Position numbers and translations under genes: made by a program. DNA of 5,354 bases from Ruminococcus sp. (GTDB lineage: Bacteria; Bacillota; Clostridia; Oscillospirales; Acutalibacteraceae), in assembly GCA_004556705.1 (NCBI GenBank), contig SFGA01000066.1:1-5354 (forward strand), given 5' to 3'. The notes under the pieces are model-generated. The model worked only from the letters and a program-made list of their open reading frames with translations, had not been told where the DNA came from and did no database searches. How positions within the stretch are numbered: the first letter of the stretch is position 1; each line of letters begins with the position of its first letter. Below are positions 1 through 5,354 of this stretch, one piece after another.

Positions 1-36
1 CCTACGGTCGCATATATTTTCAGTTTTGATAAAACA

Positions 37-170
37 AGGCTCCCTCTGACGAGGGAGCTGTTGAGCGAAGCGAAACTGAGGGAGAGAAAGCAATAAACAG
101 CAAATTTTCGTTATCTCTCCCTCAGTCATTTTTCTGCGAAAAACGACAGCTCCCTCGTCAGAGGGAGCCT
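37..170. repeat. Nested palindromic intergenic repeat
   Basis: Outer arms 37-60 and 147-170 are perfect 24-base inverted copies of each other. Each arm is itself a hairpin: GCTCCCTC-TGAC-GAGGGAGC at 39-58, and the inverse on the right. Inner arms 75-87 and 114-126 are a second perfect 13-base inverted pair (ACTGAGGGAGAGA and its complement). The joins between outer and inner arms differ on the two sides. The left has TTGAGCGAAGCGAA. The right has its own small hairpin (TTTTTC-TGC-GAAAAA, 129-143, extended by GTC/GAC with one mismatch). So this is two inverted copies of one module with different central segments. The left arm read on the minus strand is followed by TTGTTTT and might stop leftward transcripts. 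I recognise the module from clostridial gut genomes, from memory only. Confidence 0.85.
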
Positions 171-265
171 GTGTTTGTGCTAAATTTTTAATTTGTTATA
201 TACTGAAAATTATTATAAATACGTCAATTCCCACGGCGGCAGCAAGCCCTGTCCGCAATCCGTAT

Positions 266-393
266 TTCAGCCTCCCTTGTGTAAAGGGAGGTGCCGAACG
301 AACGTGAGGCGGAGGGATTGTGAGGTTGATTTTATATGGTTTTATAAACTCCCTCAGTTTCGCTATGCTCAACAGTTCCCTCGGAGAGGGAGC
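266..393 (+). repeat. Composite repeat: two hairpin modules side by side
   Basis: The left module starts with the hairpin CCTCCCTT-GTGTA-AAGGGAGG (271-291) and continues to about 319 (GGAGGGATT). The right module, 349-393, is a degenerate copy of the module making up the first repeat, in the same orientation as that repeat's right half. It keeps CTCCCTCAGT, a TTCGCTATGCTCAA join and a terminal hairpin GTTCCCTC-GGA-GAGGGAGC (375-393, one T-G wobble). About 30 AT-rich bases lie between them. The join here resembles the left copy of the first element (TTCGCTTCGCTCAA), not the right one, so joins have been exchanged between copies or the copies arrived separately. Confidence 0.75.
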
Positions 394-429
394 GGAATGT
401 TTAATCAAATTTGAAAAAAATTGTTGAAA

Positions 430-449
430 TTCAGCCTCCCTTGTGTAAA
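430..449 (+). repeat. Truncated repeat remnant
   Basis: These 20 bases (TTCAGCCTCCCTTGTGTAAA) are identical to 266-285, the 5' end of the composite repeat. The match then breaks off: the GGGAGG that would close the hairpin is replaced by TTGTGGAAGG. The copy has therefore lost its 3' arm and cannot form the same stem. It lies 24 bases from the permease terminator hairpin, so the 3' part may have been lost when the repeat landed or was deleted next to it. Confidence 0.7.
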
Positions 450-470
450 TTGTGGAAGGTTAACGCACAT

Positions 471-500
471 AAAAACGGGCACTTTGTAAAAGTACCCGTT
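471..500 (-). terminator. Intrinsic terminator of the exporter operon
   Basis: Read on the minus strand, AACGGGTACTTT-TAC-AAAGTGCCCGTT forms an uninterrupted 12-pair stem with a 3-base loop, and a U run continues from its 3' foot (GTTTTTATG). It starts about 31 bases past the permease stop codon, a normal distance. On the plus strand the same stem has a C-A mismatch where the minus-strand RNA has a U-G wobble, and no U run follows, so the signal is specific to leftward transcription. It fits the end of the permease/adaptor transcript and shows that no third gene follows in that operon. Confidence 0.85.
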
Positions 501-531
501 AAATAATAAAAAATATAAATTTTGCTATCCG

Positions 532-1773
532 TTAATCTCTTCTCAGAGCTTCGATAGGCGGCATTTTCGCTGCACGTCTTGCAGGATAAACGCCGAATAC
601 TACACCGATAAGCGTTGAAAATCCGATTGCAAGCGCAACGGTTGAGGCTTTAACTGTAAGCGGAATTTTCATAATCGACGAAACAAGCGCCGCACCCGAA
701 ACGCCCAACAGCAAACCTATCGCACCGCCGATTACGCAAAGGATTATCGACTCTGTGAGGAACTGGAACAATATAGTCGAGGTCTTTGCACCGAGTGCCT
801 TACGAATACCTATCTCCCTCGTTCGCTCGGTTATTGAAACAAGCATTATGTTCATTACGCCGATACCGCCGACAACAAGCGAAATTGCGCTGACTGCGGC
901 AATAAACATTGTGAACACGTTGATTACCGTATCCAAAAGATTGATGTATGTCGCCATATTTGTAAGCAAATAAACGTCCTTGTCGTGGTTGTTATGCCTT
1001 GCTCTTATTCTGTTAAGCGCAGCACTTCCTGCCGCATCAAGGTCGTTTTCGTCGCTCGCTATAATATAAATCGTGTCATAGCGGTCGCTCATACCGATAA
1101 CGTTCGTAGCAAATTTAGTCGGCACCATAATCATACCGCCTGAAAGTGTTGAATTGCCCATAGCTTTCATTGATTCAAGCATTTTTTCGGAGTCCGAACC
1201 AAATGCACTTGCCATATCCGTAACACCGATAACCTTTATGCTGACGGTAATTCCGTTTACGGTATAGTTAATGTACTCACCGACGCAATTCTTCTTGCCG
1301 AAGAACTGCAAGGCGCTTGAAATGTCGATAACGCATACAGCCTTGCCCGAATCCGCTTCGGCTTTCGTATAATATCTGCCGTAAACACATTCGCCACTCA
1401 TAACATAACGCATTTCCTCGTTACCGCCAATGAGCACGCCTATTCCCGTTTCGTCTCCTGCATTGAGCGAGCCCATTGACATTACCATAGGCGAAACGTA
1501 CTGAACAGCGTCAAGAGCTTTGATAGCTTCAATATCGCCGTCCGTTATATAGTCGGAATTTGAAGCGGTTGTAGCGTCAACACCGATTGTTATGGCGTTC
1601 GAGCCCATATCCTTGATCATACCGACGATATAGTCTCTGCCGCCGTTACCGACCGTGATTACCGCAATAACCGAGGCAACGCCGATTATAATGCCGAGCA
1701 TTGTCAGCAACGAGCGCATAAGATTGGTCTTGATGCTGAATATTGCTATTCTGATGTTTTCTTTGATGTTCAA
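532..1773 (-). CDS. MacB/FtsX-family ABC transporter permease
   Basis: This 413-residue membrane subunit of a MacB-type ABC exporter works with an adaptor and an ATPase to move substrates (in this family often peptides, toxins or antibiotics) across or out of the membrane. The family layout is complete. A first transmembrane helix at about 21-42 (LLTMLGIIIGVASVIAV) is followed by a large extracytoplasmic MacB-type domain at about 43-283. Three more helices follow at about 284-312, 338-365 and 376-398. The conserved GGIGVMNIMLVSITERTREIG...KALGA stretch (302-329) and the C-terminal PARRAAKMPPIEALR (397-411) are hallmarks of FtsX/MacB permeases. No ATP-binding domain is fused, since Walker motifs are absent. 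The start is TTG, supported by AGGTG 7 bases upstream. It follows the adaptor gene by 15 bases, so they are cotranscribed. The substrate cannot be told from sequence. Confidence 0.93.
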   Translation of the reverse strand: MNIKENIRIAIFSIKTNLMRSLLTMLGIIIGVASVIAVITVGNGGRDYIVGMIKDMGSNAITIGVDATTASNSDYITDGDIEAIKALDAVQYVSPMVMSMGSLNAGDETGIGVLIGGNEEMRYVMSGECVYGRYYTKAEADSGKAVCVIDISSALQFFGKKNCVGEYINYTVNGITVSIKVIGVTDMASAFGSDSEKMLESMKAMGNSTLSGGMIMVPTKFATNVIGMSDRYDTIYIIASDENDLDAAGSAALNRIRARHNNHDKDVYLLTNMATYINLLDTVINVFTMFIAAVSAISLVVGGIGVMNIMLVSITERTREIGIRKALGAKTSTILFQFLTESIILCVIGGAIGLLLGVSGAALVSSIMKIPLTVKASTVALAIGFSTLIGVVFGVYPARRAAKMPPIEALRRD

Positions 1774-1780
1774 CAGACAG

Positions 1781-1785
1781 CACCT
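1781..1785 (-). promoter_or_regulatory. Ribosome binding site deciding the TTG start of the permease
   Basis: AGGTG (within AAGGTAGGTG on the minus strand) lies 7 bases before TTG at 1773-1771. No ATG or GTG competes nearby, and the encoded MNIKENIRIAIFSIKTN matches the usual N-terminus of this permease family, so TTG is the likely start. The site sits between the adaptor's TAA (1791-1789) and the TTG. The two frames are the same, with only five sense codons between. Confidence 0.75.
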
Positions 1786-1788
1786 ACC

Positions 1789-3381
1789 TTATTTCTTTAT
1801 TGCGATTTTGTCGCCCTCTGCCATTGAGGTCTTGGGATTGTCAACAACTCTTTCTCCCTGCTCAACGCCCGTGAGAAGCTCATAATTATCGTCCGAAAAT
1901 CTGCCGACTGTGATTTCACGCTTTGAAACCTTGTTGTTTTCGTCAACAACATAAACAAAGTTTGTCGAGTCCTCGGTAACAACCGCATCAATGGGAAGCA
2001 CCATAACGTTTTCTATCTTTTCGGTATCGATTTTAATATCGACGTCGAAGCCGATAATGATTTTTTCGTCGGGATTTTTAATTTTAACTCTTACAAGCGC
2101 ACCGTTTGACAACGAAGAAGAGCCACCCGTAAAGGTTGAAGCTATTGTGCTTATGTCGAGTGACGAGGACTCGCTTGCGGTTGCGCTGACGTAGATAACC
2201 TCGCCCTCATAATCGCTGCCGAGAGAAGAAACCTTAACTCTCTGTCCGACCTTAATGCTCAAAATATCATATTTGCCGACTGAAAACTCTGCGACAAATT
2301 CATTTGTGTTTTCAAGGGTAATACCCGTACCCGAGGAAGCATTGCTGTCGGTTACGCTGCCGATTATGTCGGAGAGCACCGAGGTCATATCGTTATTGCC
2401 CGAAACATATTTCATAATCGAAGAAAGGTCTGTTGTCGTGGACTTTGAAGCTTTGGGAGTGAATGCCTGACCTGCAACGAGATTTACCTCTGTAACAAGT
2501 CCGTCCGAGCTTGCCACCCAGCCGTTTTTCATTGAGTCAACCAAAGCCTTGTAGCTTTCATAGTCCGCCTTTTTCTGCTCCATTACATTCTTATAAATCG
2601 AAGAAGCCGTTTCGTCCGACTGTGCTTCGTAAAGTGAAAGCTGTGCTTCAAGCATCTGCTTTTGAGACTGCTTCTGCGCAAGCTCGAGCTTCTTTGTGGC
2701 GGTTGCGTTTGCAATAGCCGATTCAATATCCTCTTTTGTGATTCCGCCCGAGGAATTCTTGAGCGACTCGATAATTTTATCTATTTCTTCCTTTGAAAAT
2801 CCGCTGTCCTTGAGCTTTTGAATAAGTGCGTCAAGCTGCTCCTGCGAATACTCGGGAGTGTCGGGCGTTGTCTGCGATTTTGCGTCCTCGGCAGCCTTAA
2901 TCTCCTTCTCAAGACGATCGATTTCAGCGTTAACGGTGTTCATCTGTGCTGCGGCGTTCGCCTTATTCTGCTTTGCGGTATTTGTTGCCGAAACGGAATC
3001 ATTATATGCCTTGAGTGCTTTATCATAAGCAGTTTTGTATTCCTTGAGCTGCGAATTGAGCGTTGAAACGTCAAACTGAGCGAGAACATCGCCTGCTTTA
3101 ACGCTGTCGCCGACCTTGACATTTACAGCCGTAACCTTAACACCCGTAATTGCGGTGTACGCCTCCGTATTATCGGACACAACCGTACCCGTTGTCTCAT
3201 AGGTTGACTGAATATCGCCGAGCTTAATTTCCGTAACATTGTATTCGGGGAGAGGCTCGGGCTTAAAGTTCGTGTAAAGGACATATCCGATAAGCACCAA
3301 GATAACTATTGTTACGATTATTGTGCCTATCTGCCTTGCTCTTGTCATGTTTTTGAATTTCTTAATCACAGCAAAAACCAC
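1789..3381 (-). CDS. Membrane-fusion (HlyD/MacA-like) adaptor subunit of the exporter
   Basis: This 530-residue adaptor is predicted to be anchored in the cytoplasmic membrane and to link the MacB-type permease to the outside. An uncleaved N-terminal helix at about 19-36 follows a basic cytoplasmic tip. The first half of the lipoyl domain is at 78-105 (VKVGDSVKAGDVLAQFD). A long coiled-coil hairpin runs from about 106 to 285. The second lipoyl half is at 287-306 (DGLVTEVNLVAGQAF). Beta-barrel strands lie at about 356-450 and the membrane-proximal domain at about 455-528 (VLPIDAVV...VEQGERVV). It is longer than many MacA-like adaptors because of a segment at about 170-222 inside the hairpin and a Ser/Thr/Asp-rich stretch at about 310-352. 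The start is uncertain. I give the outermost GTG (3381), but a GTG four codons in (3369) has a better-placed GAAAGTGG (3378-3385, 8-base spacing) and would give MIKKFKNMTR. Confidence 0.92.
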   Translation of the reverse strand: MVFAVIKKFKNMTRARQIGTIIVTIVILVLIGYVLYTNFKPEPLPEYNVTEIKLGDIQSTYETTGTVVSDNTEAYTAITGVKVTAVNVKVGDSVKAGDVLAQFDVSTLNSQLKEYKTAYDKALKAYNDSVSATNTAKQNKANAAAQMNTVNAEIDRLEKEIKAAEDAKSQTTPDTPEYSQEQLDALIQKLKDSGFSKEEIDKIIESLKNSSGGITKEDIESAIANATATKKLELAQKQSQKQMLEAQLSLYEAQSDETASSIYKNVMEQKKADYESYKALVDSMKNGWVASSDGLVTEVNLVAGQAFTPKASKSTTTDLSSIMKYVSGNNDMTSVLSDIIGSVTDSNASSGTGITLENTNEFVAEFSVGKYDILSIKVGQRVKVSSLGSDYEGEVIYVSATASESSSLDISTIASTFTGGSSSLSNGALVRVKIKNPDEKIIIGFDVDIKIDTEKIENVMVLPIDAVVTEDSTNFVYVVDENNKVSKREITVGRFSDDNYELLTGVEQGERVVDNPKTSMAEGDKIAIKK

Positions 3382-3489
3382 TTTCTTTTATAAATTTGAA
3401 CATAACGCAAAAAAATACTGAATATATTTTACTACATTTTTCCTTTTCTTGTGTAAACATTTTATTAATAATATTTATAGGAGTGTACA
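3382..3489. promoter_or_regulatory. Divergent AT-rich promoter region between exporter operon and lipoprotein gene
   Basis: This 108-bp gap must hold promoters for both outward-facing genes. No strong box is visible. For the leftward exporter operon the best candidate is TTTACA (3452-3457) with a 17-base spacer to TAGTAA (3429-3434). A better-looking TAAAAT (3426-3431) would need a 20-base spacer. For the rightward gene a weak TTGAAC (3396-3401) lies 17 bases before TGAATA (3419-3424). I see no clear operator palindrome. The lack of good -10/-35 boxes suggests activator-dependent or weak expression, but that is inference. Confidence 0.3.
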
Positions 3490-3969
3490 ATGAAACGTTT
3501 TTCCGTCCTCGCAATAACAGTCCTGCTCATTTTTCTTTGTGCTTGCACAAAACAGCCGAAAACCGACATTTTCGAGTTCTCCGACAGGCTTAATTCACAG
3601 CTTGCCGAAAATATAATTGAGCCGTCGGACTATTACAATTCGGGAAACGATTATTACTATTTCCCGTCGTCGTGTTTTATGCTGACCTTAACGACCGACG
3701 AAGCAAGAATAGTGCGCCGCTGCGAAATCACATTAACTCAGCCCGAGCACCCCGACGAGGAATATTCCTTTAAGGTCTTTTCGGCAATGTGCGCTGTGCT
3801 CTGCAACAAAGCAAGCGACGAAATAGCGGAGCTTTTCTCTAATAATTCGTTTGACGCAAGCAAAATTGTTTTTTCTGACTCGACCGTATCTTTTTCAAGC
3901 GATAACGCCGACTTTTTTATTTACACAAACAGCGAAATAATCTCGCTTATGTGCGAAGTCAAGAGTTGA
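3490..3969 (+). CDS. Small predicted lipoprotein of unknown function
   Basis: This 159-residue protein has a textbook lipoprotein signal. A short basic start (MKR) is followed by a hydrophobic core (about 4-16) and a lipobox LCAC ending at Cys19, which would be lipidated and would tether the mature ~141-residue protein to the outer face of the membrane. Cys at the -2 position of the lipobox is uncommon but tolerated. AGGAG (3479-3483) lies 6 bases before the ATG, which fixes the start. The mature part is acidic, rich in Ser, Asp and aromatic residues (SDYYNSGNDYYYFPSS at about 46-61) and has several further cysteines. I recognise no domain. It is divergent from the exporter operon and its last 11 bases overlap the phospholipase gene tail-to-tail. 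A substrate-binding or regulatory role for the exporter cannot be supported from sequence. Confidence 0.8.
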   Translation: MKRFSVLAITVLLIFLCACTKQPKTDIFEFSDRLNSQLAENIIEPSDYYNSGNDYYYFPSSCFMLTLTTDEARIVRRCEITLTQPEHPDEEYSFKVFSAMCAVLCNKASDEIAELFSNNSFDASKIVFSDSTVSFSSDNADFFIYTNSEIISLMCEVKS

Positions 3970-5125
3970 ATTTGTCGAGAGCCTCATAAGCCGATTTGTA
4001 CGAGGAATGGCTCTTTTCATACTCCTTGATTTTATCCTTAAACTTCCGTGCCTTTTCCTGAATGATAGACGGAACGAAATTTGCGATTACCTCGCCGATT
4101 TCTCTTTCGTTTTCTTCCGCTTGAGCGTTTTCGGGTTCCTGTTCCTTTGCCTTCGCCTTTTCTCTCTCTTTTTCCTTTTTGCTCTTTTTCTCGGCAGAAG
4201 TCAACGCTCTCATAAACTGCTTGTGAGTATACATGCGAAGCCTCGGAATTTCAAGTTCACGGGCAAGCCCCTCAAGCTGTTCGCAAGCGTCAAAACCATA
4301 AAGCGAAAGCATTGTTTTATATTCCTTGTGAGAGAAATAATAGTCACGACCTGTAATTTTACCAAATGCCTTGAGCGTATCGTAATAGCCCATACGCATA
4401 CGCTTTTCATTCATTTCCTTGTCAAATTCAAACGAAGCGCCGAGGTCCTTCGGCTCAAACGGTCTGATGTAAATCAAATCCGCACAGGACAGGTCCTCCT
4501 TGTGACCCATGCCCTTTATATTTGAAATATCAATGATAATAAGGCGGTTTAAGCCCCTTTTACGCAGCATTCCGACAGGCGCATTGTCGTAAATTCCGCC
4601 GTCAAGATAGTTGGAGTCGTCGGGGCCCTGTCTGTTAAGACCGGGAAATCTCGCCGAAGCCATAAGATAATCGACAAGTGAGCCCTCGGGCATTTCGTCG
4701 ATAAACACCTCAATGGGCTTCATACCGCCGAGCTGAAACGATACAATTCCAAGCGGTATATTACTGCGCCTTACGGTGTCCTCGTCAATCGAATCGGCAA
4801 TCATCTGCCTTGCCGGAGAAACGTCAACACCGCCGTTTTTCACAATCTCGTGGAACAGCTGCGGAAAGTTGCTGAACGAAAAAAGGTTTTCGGTTGATTT
4901 AAGCTCGCTGTCAATCTTTATTCCGTTGACGACCTCTGCCTCCTCCCAAACAGTAAGAGCCTTGTCGAAGTCTCCCTGAGCGATAAAAGCGCCGTTAATC
5001 GCACCGATAGATGTGCCTGCGATTGCCTCAATTTGAATACCAAGCTCGATAAGCGCTTTCCACGCACCAATCTGATAAGCGCCCTTTGCGCCGCCACCTG
5101 CAAGTATCAATCCGTAAGGTCTCAT
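3959..5125 (-). CDS. Patatin-like phospholipase family protein
   Basis: This 388-residue predicted lipid acyl hydrolase uses a Ser-Asp dyad. All patatin signatures are present in order: the oxyanion-hole loop GGGAKG (10-15), the nucleophile elbow GTSIG (37-41, Ser39), the ASARFPG block (156-162), and DGG (175-177, Asp175) in YLDGGIYDNAP. There is no signal peptide or membrane helix, so it should be cytoplasmic or peripheral to the inner membrane face. The catalytic domain ends near 225 and a helical region follows to about 308. Next is a very charged Lys/Glu/Ala linker (about 310-342), then an amphipathic-looking C-terminal helix (KARKFKDKIKEYEKS, 358-372). GGAGG (5132-5136), 6 bases before the ATG, fixes the start, and the gene has its own promoter. 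The natural substrate is unknown; the family includes phospholipases A and other acyl esterases. Confidence 0.92.
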   Translation of the reverse strand: MRPYGLILAGGGAKGAYQIGAWKALIELGIQIEAIAGTSIGAINGAFIAQGDFDKALTVWEEAEVVNGIKIDSELKSTENLFSFSNFPQLFHEIVKNGGVDVSPARQMIADSIDEDTVRRSNIPLGIVSFQLGGMKPIEVFIDEMPEGSLVDYLMASARFPGLNRQGPDDSNYLDGGIYDNAPVGMLRKRGLNRLIIIDISNIKGMGHKEDLSCADLIYIRPFEPKDLGASFEFDKEMNEKRMRMGYYDTLKAFGKITGRDYYFSHKEYKTMLSLYGFDACEQLEGLARELEIPRLRMYTHKQFMRALTSAEKKSKKEKEREKAKAKEQEPENAQAEENEREIGEVIANFVPSIIQEKARKFKDKIKEYEKSHSSYKSAYEALDKFNS

Positions 5126-5164
5126 TTTCCGCCTCCGATTAGGTTAAATAGAATATATACTATA

Positions 5165-5193
5165 ATTTTAGAATATTTTTGATTGTTTTTCAA
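5165..5193 (-). promoter_or_regulatory. Sigma-A-type promoter of the phospholipase gene
   Basis: On the minus strand TTGAAA (5193-5188) is separated by exactly 17 bases from TAAAAT (5170-5165); both boxes match five of six consensus bases. Transcription would begin near 5157-5159, giving a leader of about 30 bases that carries the GGAGG site before the ATG at 5125. I see no operator palindrome overlapping it. Housekeeping sigma-factor expression is the simplest reading. Confidence 0.6.
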
Positions 5194-5229
5194 TACAAAA
5201 TTGGGAAAAAGTTTGTTTCAAGCTTCGAC

Positions 5230-5277
5230 AAATGATGTAGGTAAGTTATCGAGCGAATGTATGTGTTAAAATGATGT
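5230..5277 (+). repeat. Short direct repeat AAATGATGT, two copies
   Basis: The 9-mer AAATGATGT occurs at 5230-5238 and 5269-5277, 39 bases apart start to start, in the gap between the phospholipase promoter and the rightward extended -10 box. It might be a paired binding site or an edge of an element continuing to the right. A 9-base match within an AT-rich gap could also be chance. Confidence 0.25.
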
Positions 5278-5310
5278 GACCCAAAAAGAAAGAGAAGTAA
5301 CTTCAAAATA

Positions 5311-5319
5311 TGGTATAAT
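5311..5319 (+). promoter_or_regulatory. Rightward extended -10 promoter for a gene beyond the window
   Basis: TGGTATAAT is a perfect TATAAT with the TGn extension, a combination that can work without a good -35 box. None is seen at the expected place (AGAGAA at 5291-5296 is not a match). Transcription would begin near 5326 and continue off the right end. The purine-rich AAGAAAGAAG at 5344-5353 may be part of a leader or a weak ribosome binding site. The gene it serves is not in view. Confidence 0.45.
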
Positions 5320-5354
5320 GAGATTGCAACAAAACATTAACCAAGAAAGAAGTA

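Larger units (their letters stand above)
1..531. other. Gene-free region carrying intergenic repeats
   Basis: No credible coding sequence is visible in these 531 bases. The two ~70-codon open frames here (193-414 on plus, 196-408 on minus) overlap each other and run through repeat hairpins, and neither has a convincing ribosome binding site. The stretch contains three copies or fragments of GC-rich hairpin repeats set in AT-rich spacer, then a terminator beside the permease stop codon. A short GC-richer patch at about 230-262 does not match the repeat modules, and I cannot assign it. An ATTTTCAGT at 16-24 is matched by its inverse ACTGAAAAT at 202-210, so the AT-rich flanks of the first repeat may also be weakly inverted, but a 9-base match could be chance. 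Confidence 0.7.

Noticed and set aside
37..393. CRISPR array
   Set aside because: There are few repeat units, they are inverted, unevenly spaced and internally palindromic, there are no uniform spacers, and no cas genes are in view.
193..414. Open frames of about 70 codons on both strands of the repeat region
   Set aside because: They run through repeat hairpins and overlap each other, lack convincing ribosome binding sites, and give no recognisable protein.
3449..3477. TTGTGT-17-TATTTA as the promoter of the lipoprotein gene
   Set aside because: The start of transcription would fall within or after the AGGAG ribosome binding site, leaving no usable leader.
3931..3949. Bidirectional terminator AGCGA...TCGCT near the convergent gene ends
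   Set aside because: The stem is only five pairs with a 7-base loop, lies inside coding sequence, and has no U run on either strand.
4007..4525. 172-codon rightward open frame inside the phospholipase gene
   Set aside because: It is antisense to a gene with complete catalytic motifs, and its Phe/Leu-rich composition is simply the complement of the Lys/Glu-rich linker.
1789..5125. Defence or toxin system combining the patatin with its neighbours
   Set aside because: Patatin-like enzymes occur in some anti-phage systems (for example CBASS effectors), but no nucleotide cyclase, sensor or other defence gene is present, the neighbours are on different transcripts, and the protein looks like a stand-alone phospholipase.

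Overview
The window looks like chromosome from a gut-type, Gram-positive clostridium of the Ruminococcus/Oscillospiraceae kind. The reasons are moderate base composition with AT-rich gaps between genes, strong GGAGG/AGGTG ribosome binding sites, TTG and GTG starts, a predicted lipoprotein, and intergenic repeats built from 'GCTCCCTC...GAGGGAGC' and 'CCTCCCTTGTGTAAAGGGAGG' modules that I associate with that group. The assignment is from pattern memory, not a database search.

Layout, left to right. Bases 1-531 hold no credible gene. They carry three repeat copies (a nested palindrome, a two-module composite and a truncated remnant) and end in an intrinsic terminator for leftward transcription. 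Next comes a two-gene leftward operon, with the promoter-distal gene on the left: a MacB/FtsX-type ABC permease (532-1773) and, upstream of it, its membrane-fusion adaptor (1789-3381). A 108-bp AT-rich divergent gap separates the adaptor from a small rightward lipoprotein gene of unknown function (3490-3969). That gene runs tail-to-tail, with an 11-bp overlap, into a leftward patatin-like phospholipase gene (3959-5125), which has a good sigma-A-type promoter. The last ~190 bases hold only regulatory-looking sequence, including a rightward extended -10 box whose gene lies beyond the window.

How the genes work together. The adaptor and permease should form one tripartite-like export system in the cytoplasmic membrane, but the ATPase that must power it is not encoded with them. 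The operon is closed by a divergent gene on one side and a terminator on the other, so the ATPase must come from elsewhere. The patatin is predicted to be cytoplasmic and the lipoprotein to sit on the outer face of the membrane. Nothing in the sequence ties either one functionally to the exporter. I see no convincing previously undescribed multi-gene system here. The points most worth a second look are the orphan (ATPase-less) exporter pair, the nested repeats, and the convergent overlap.
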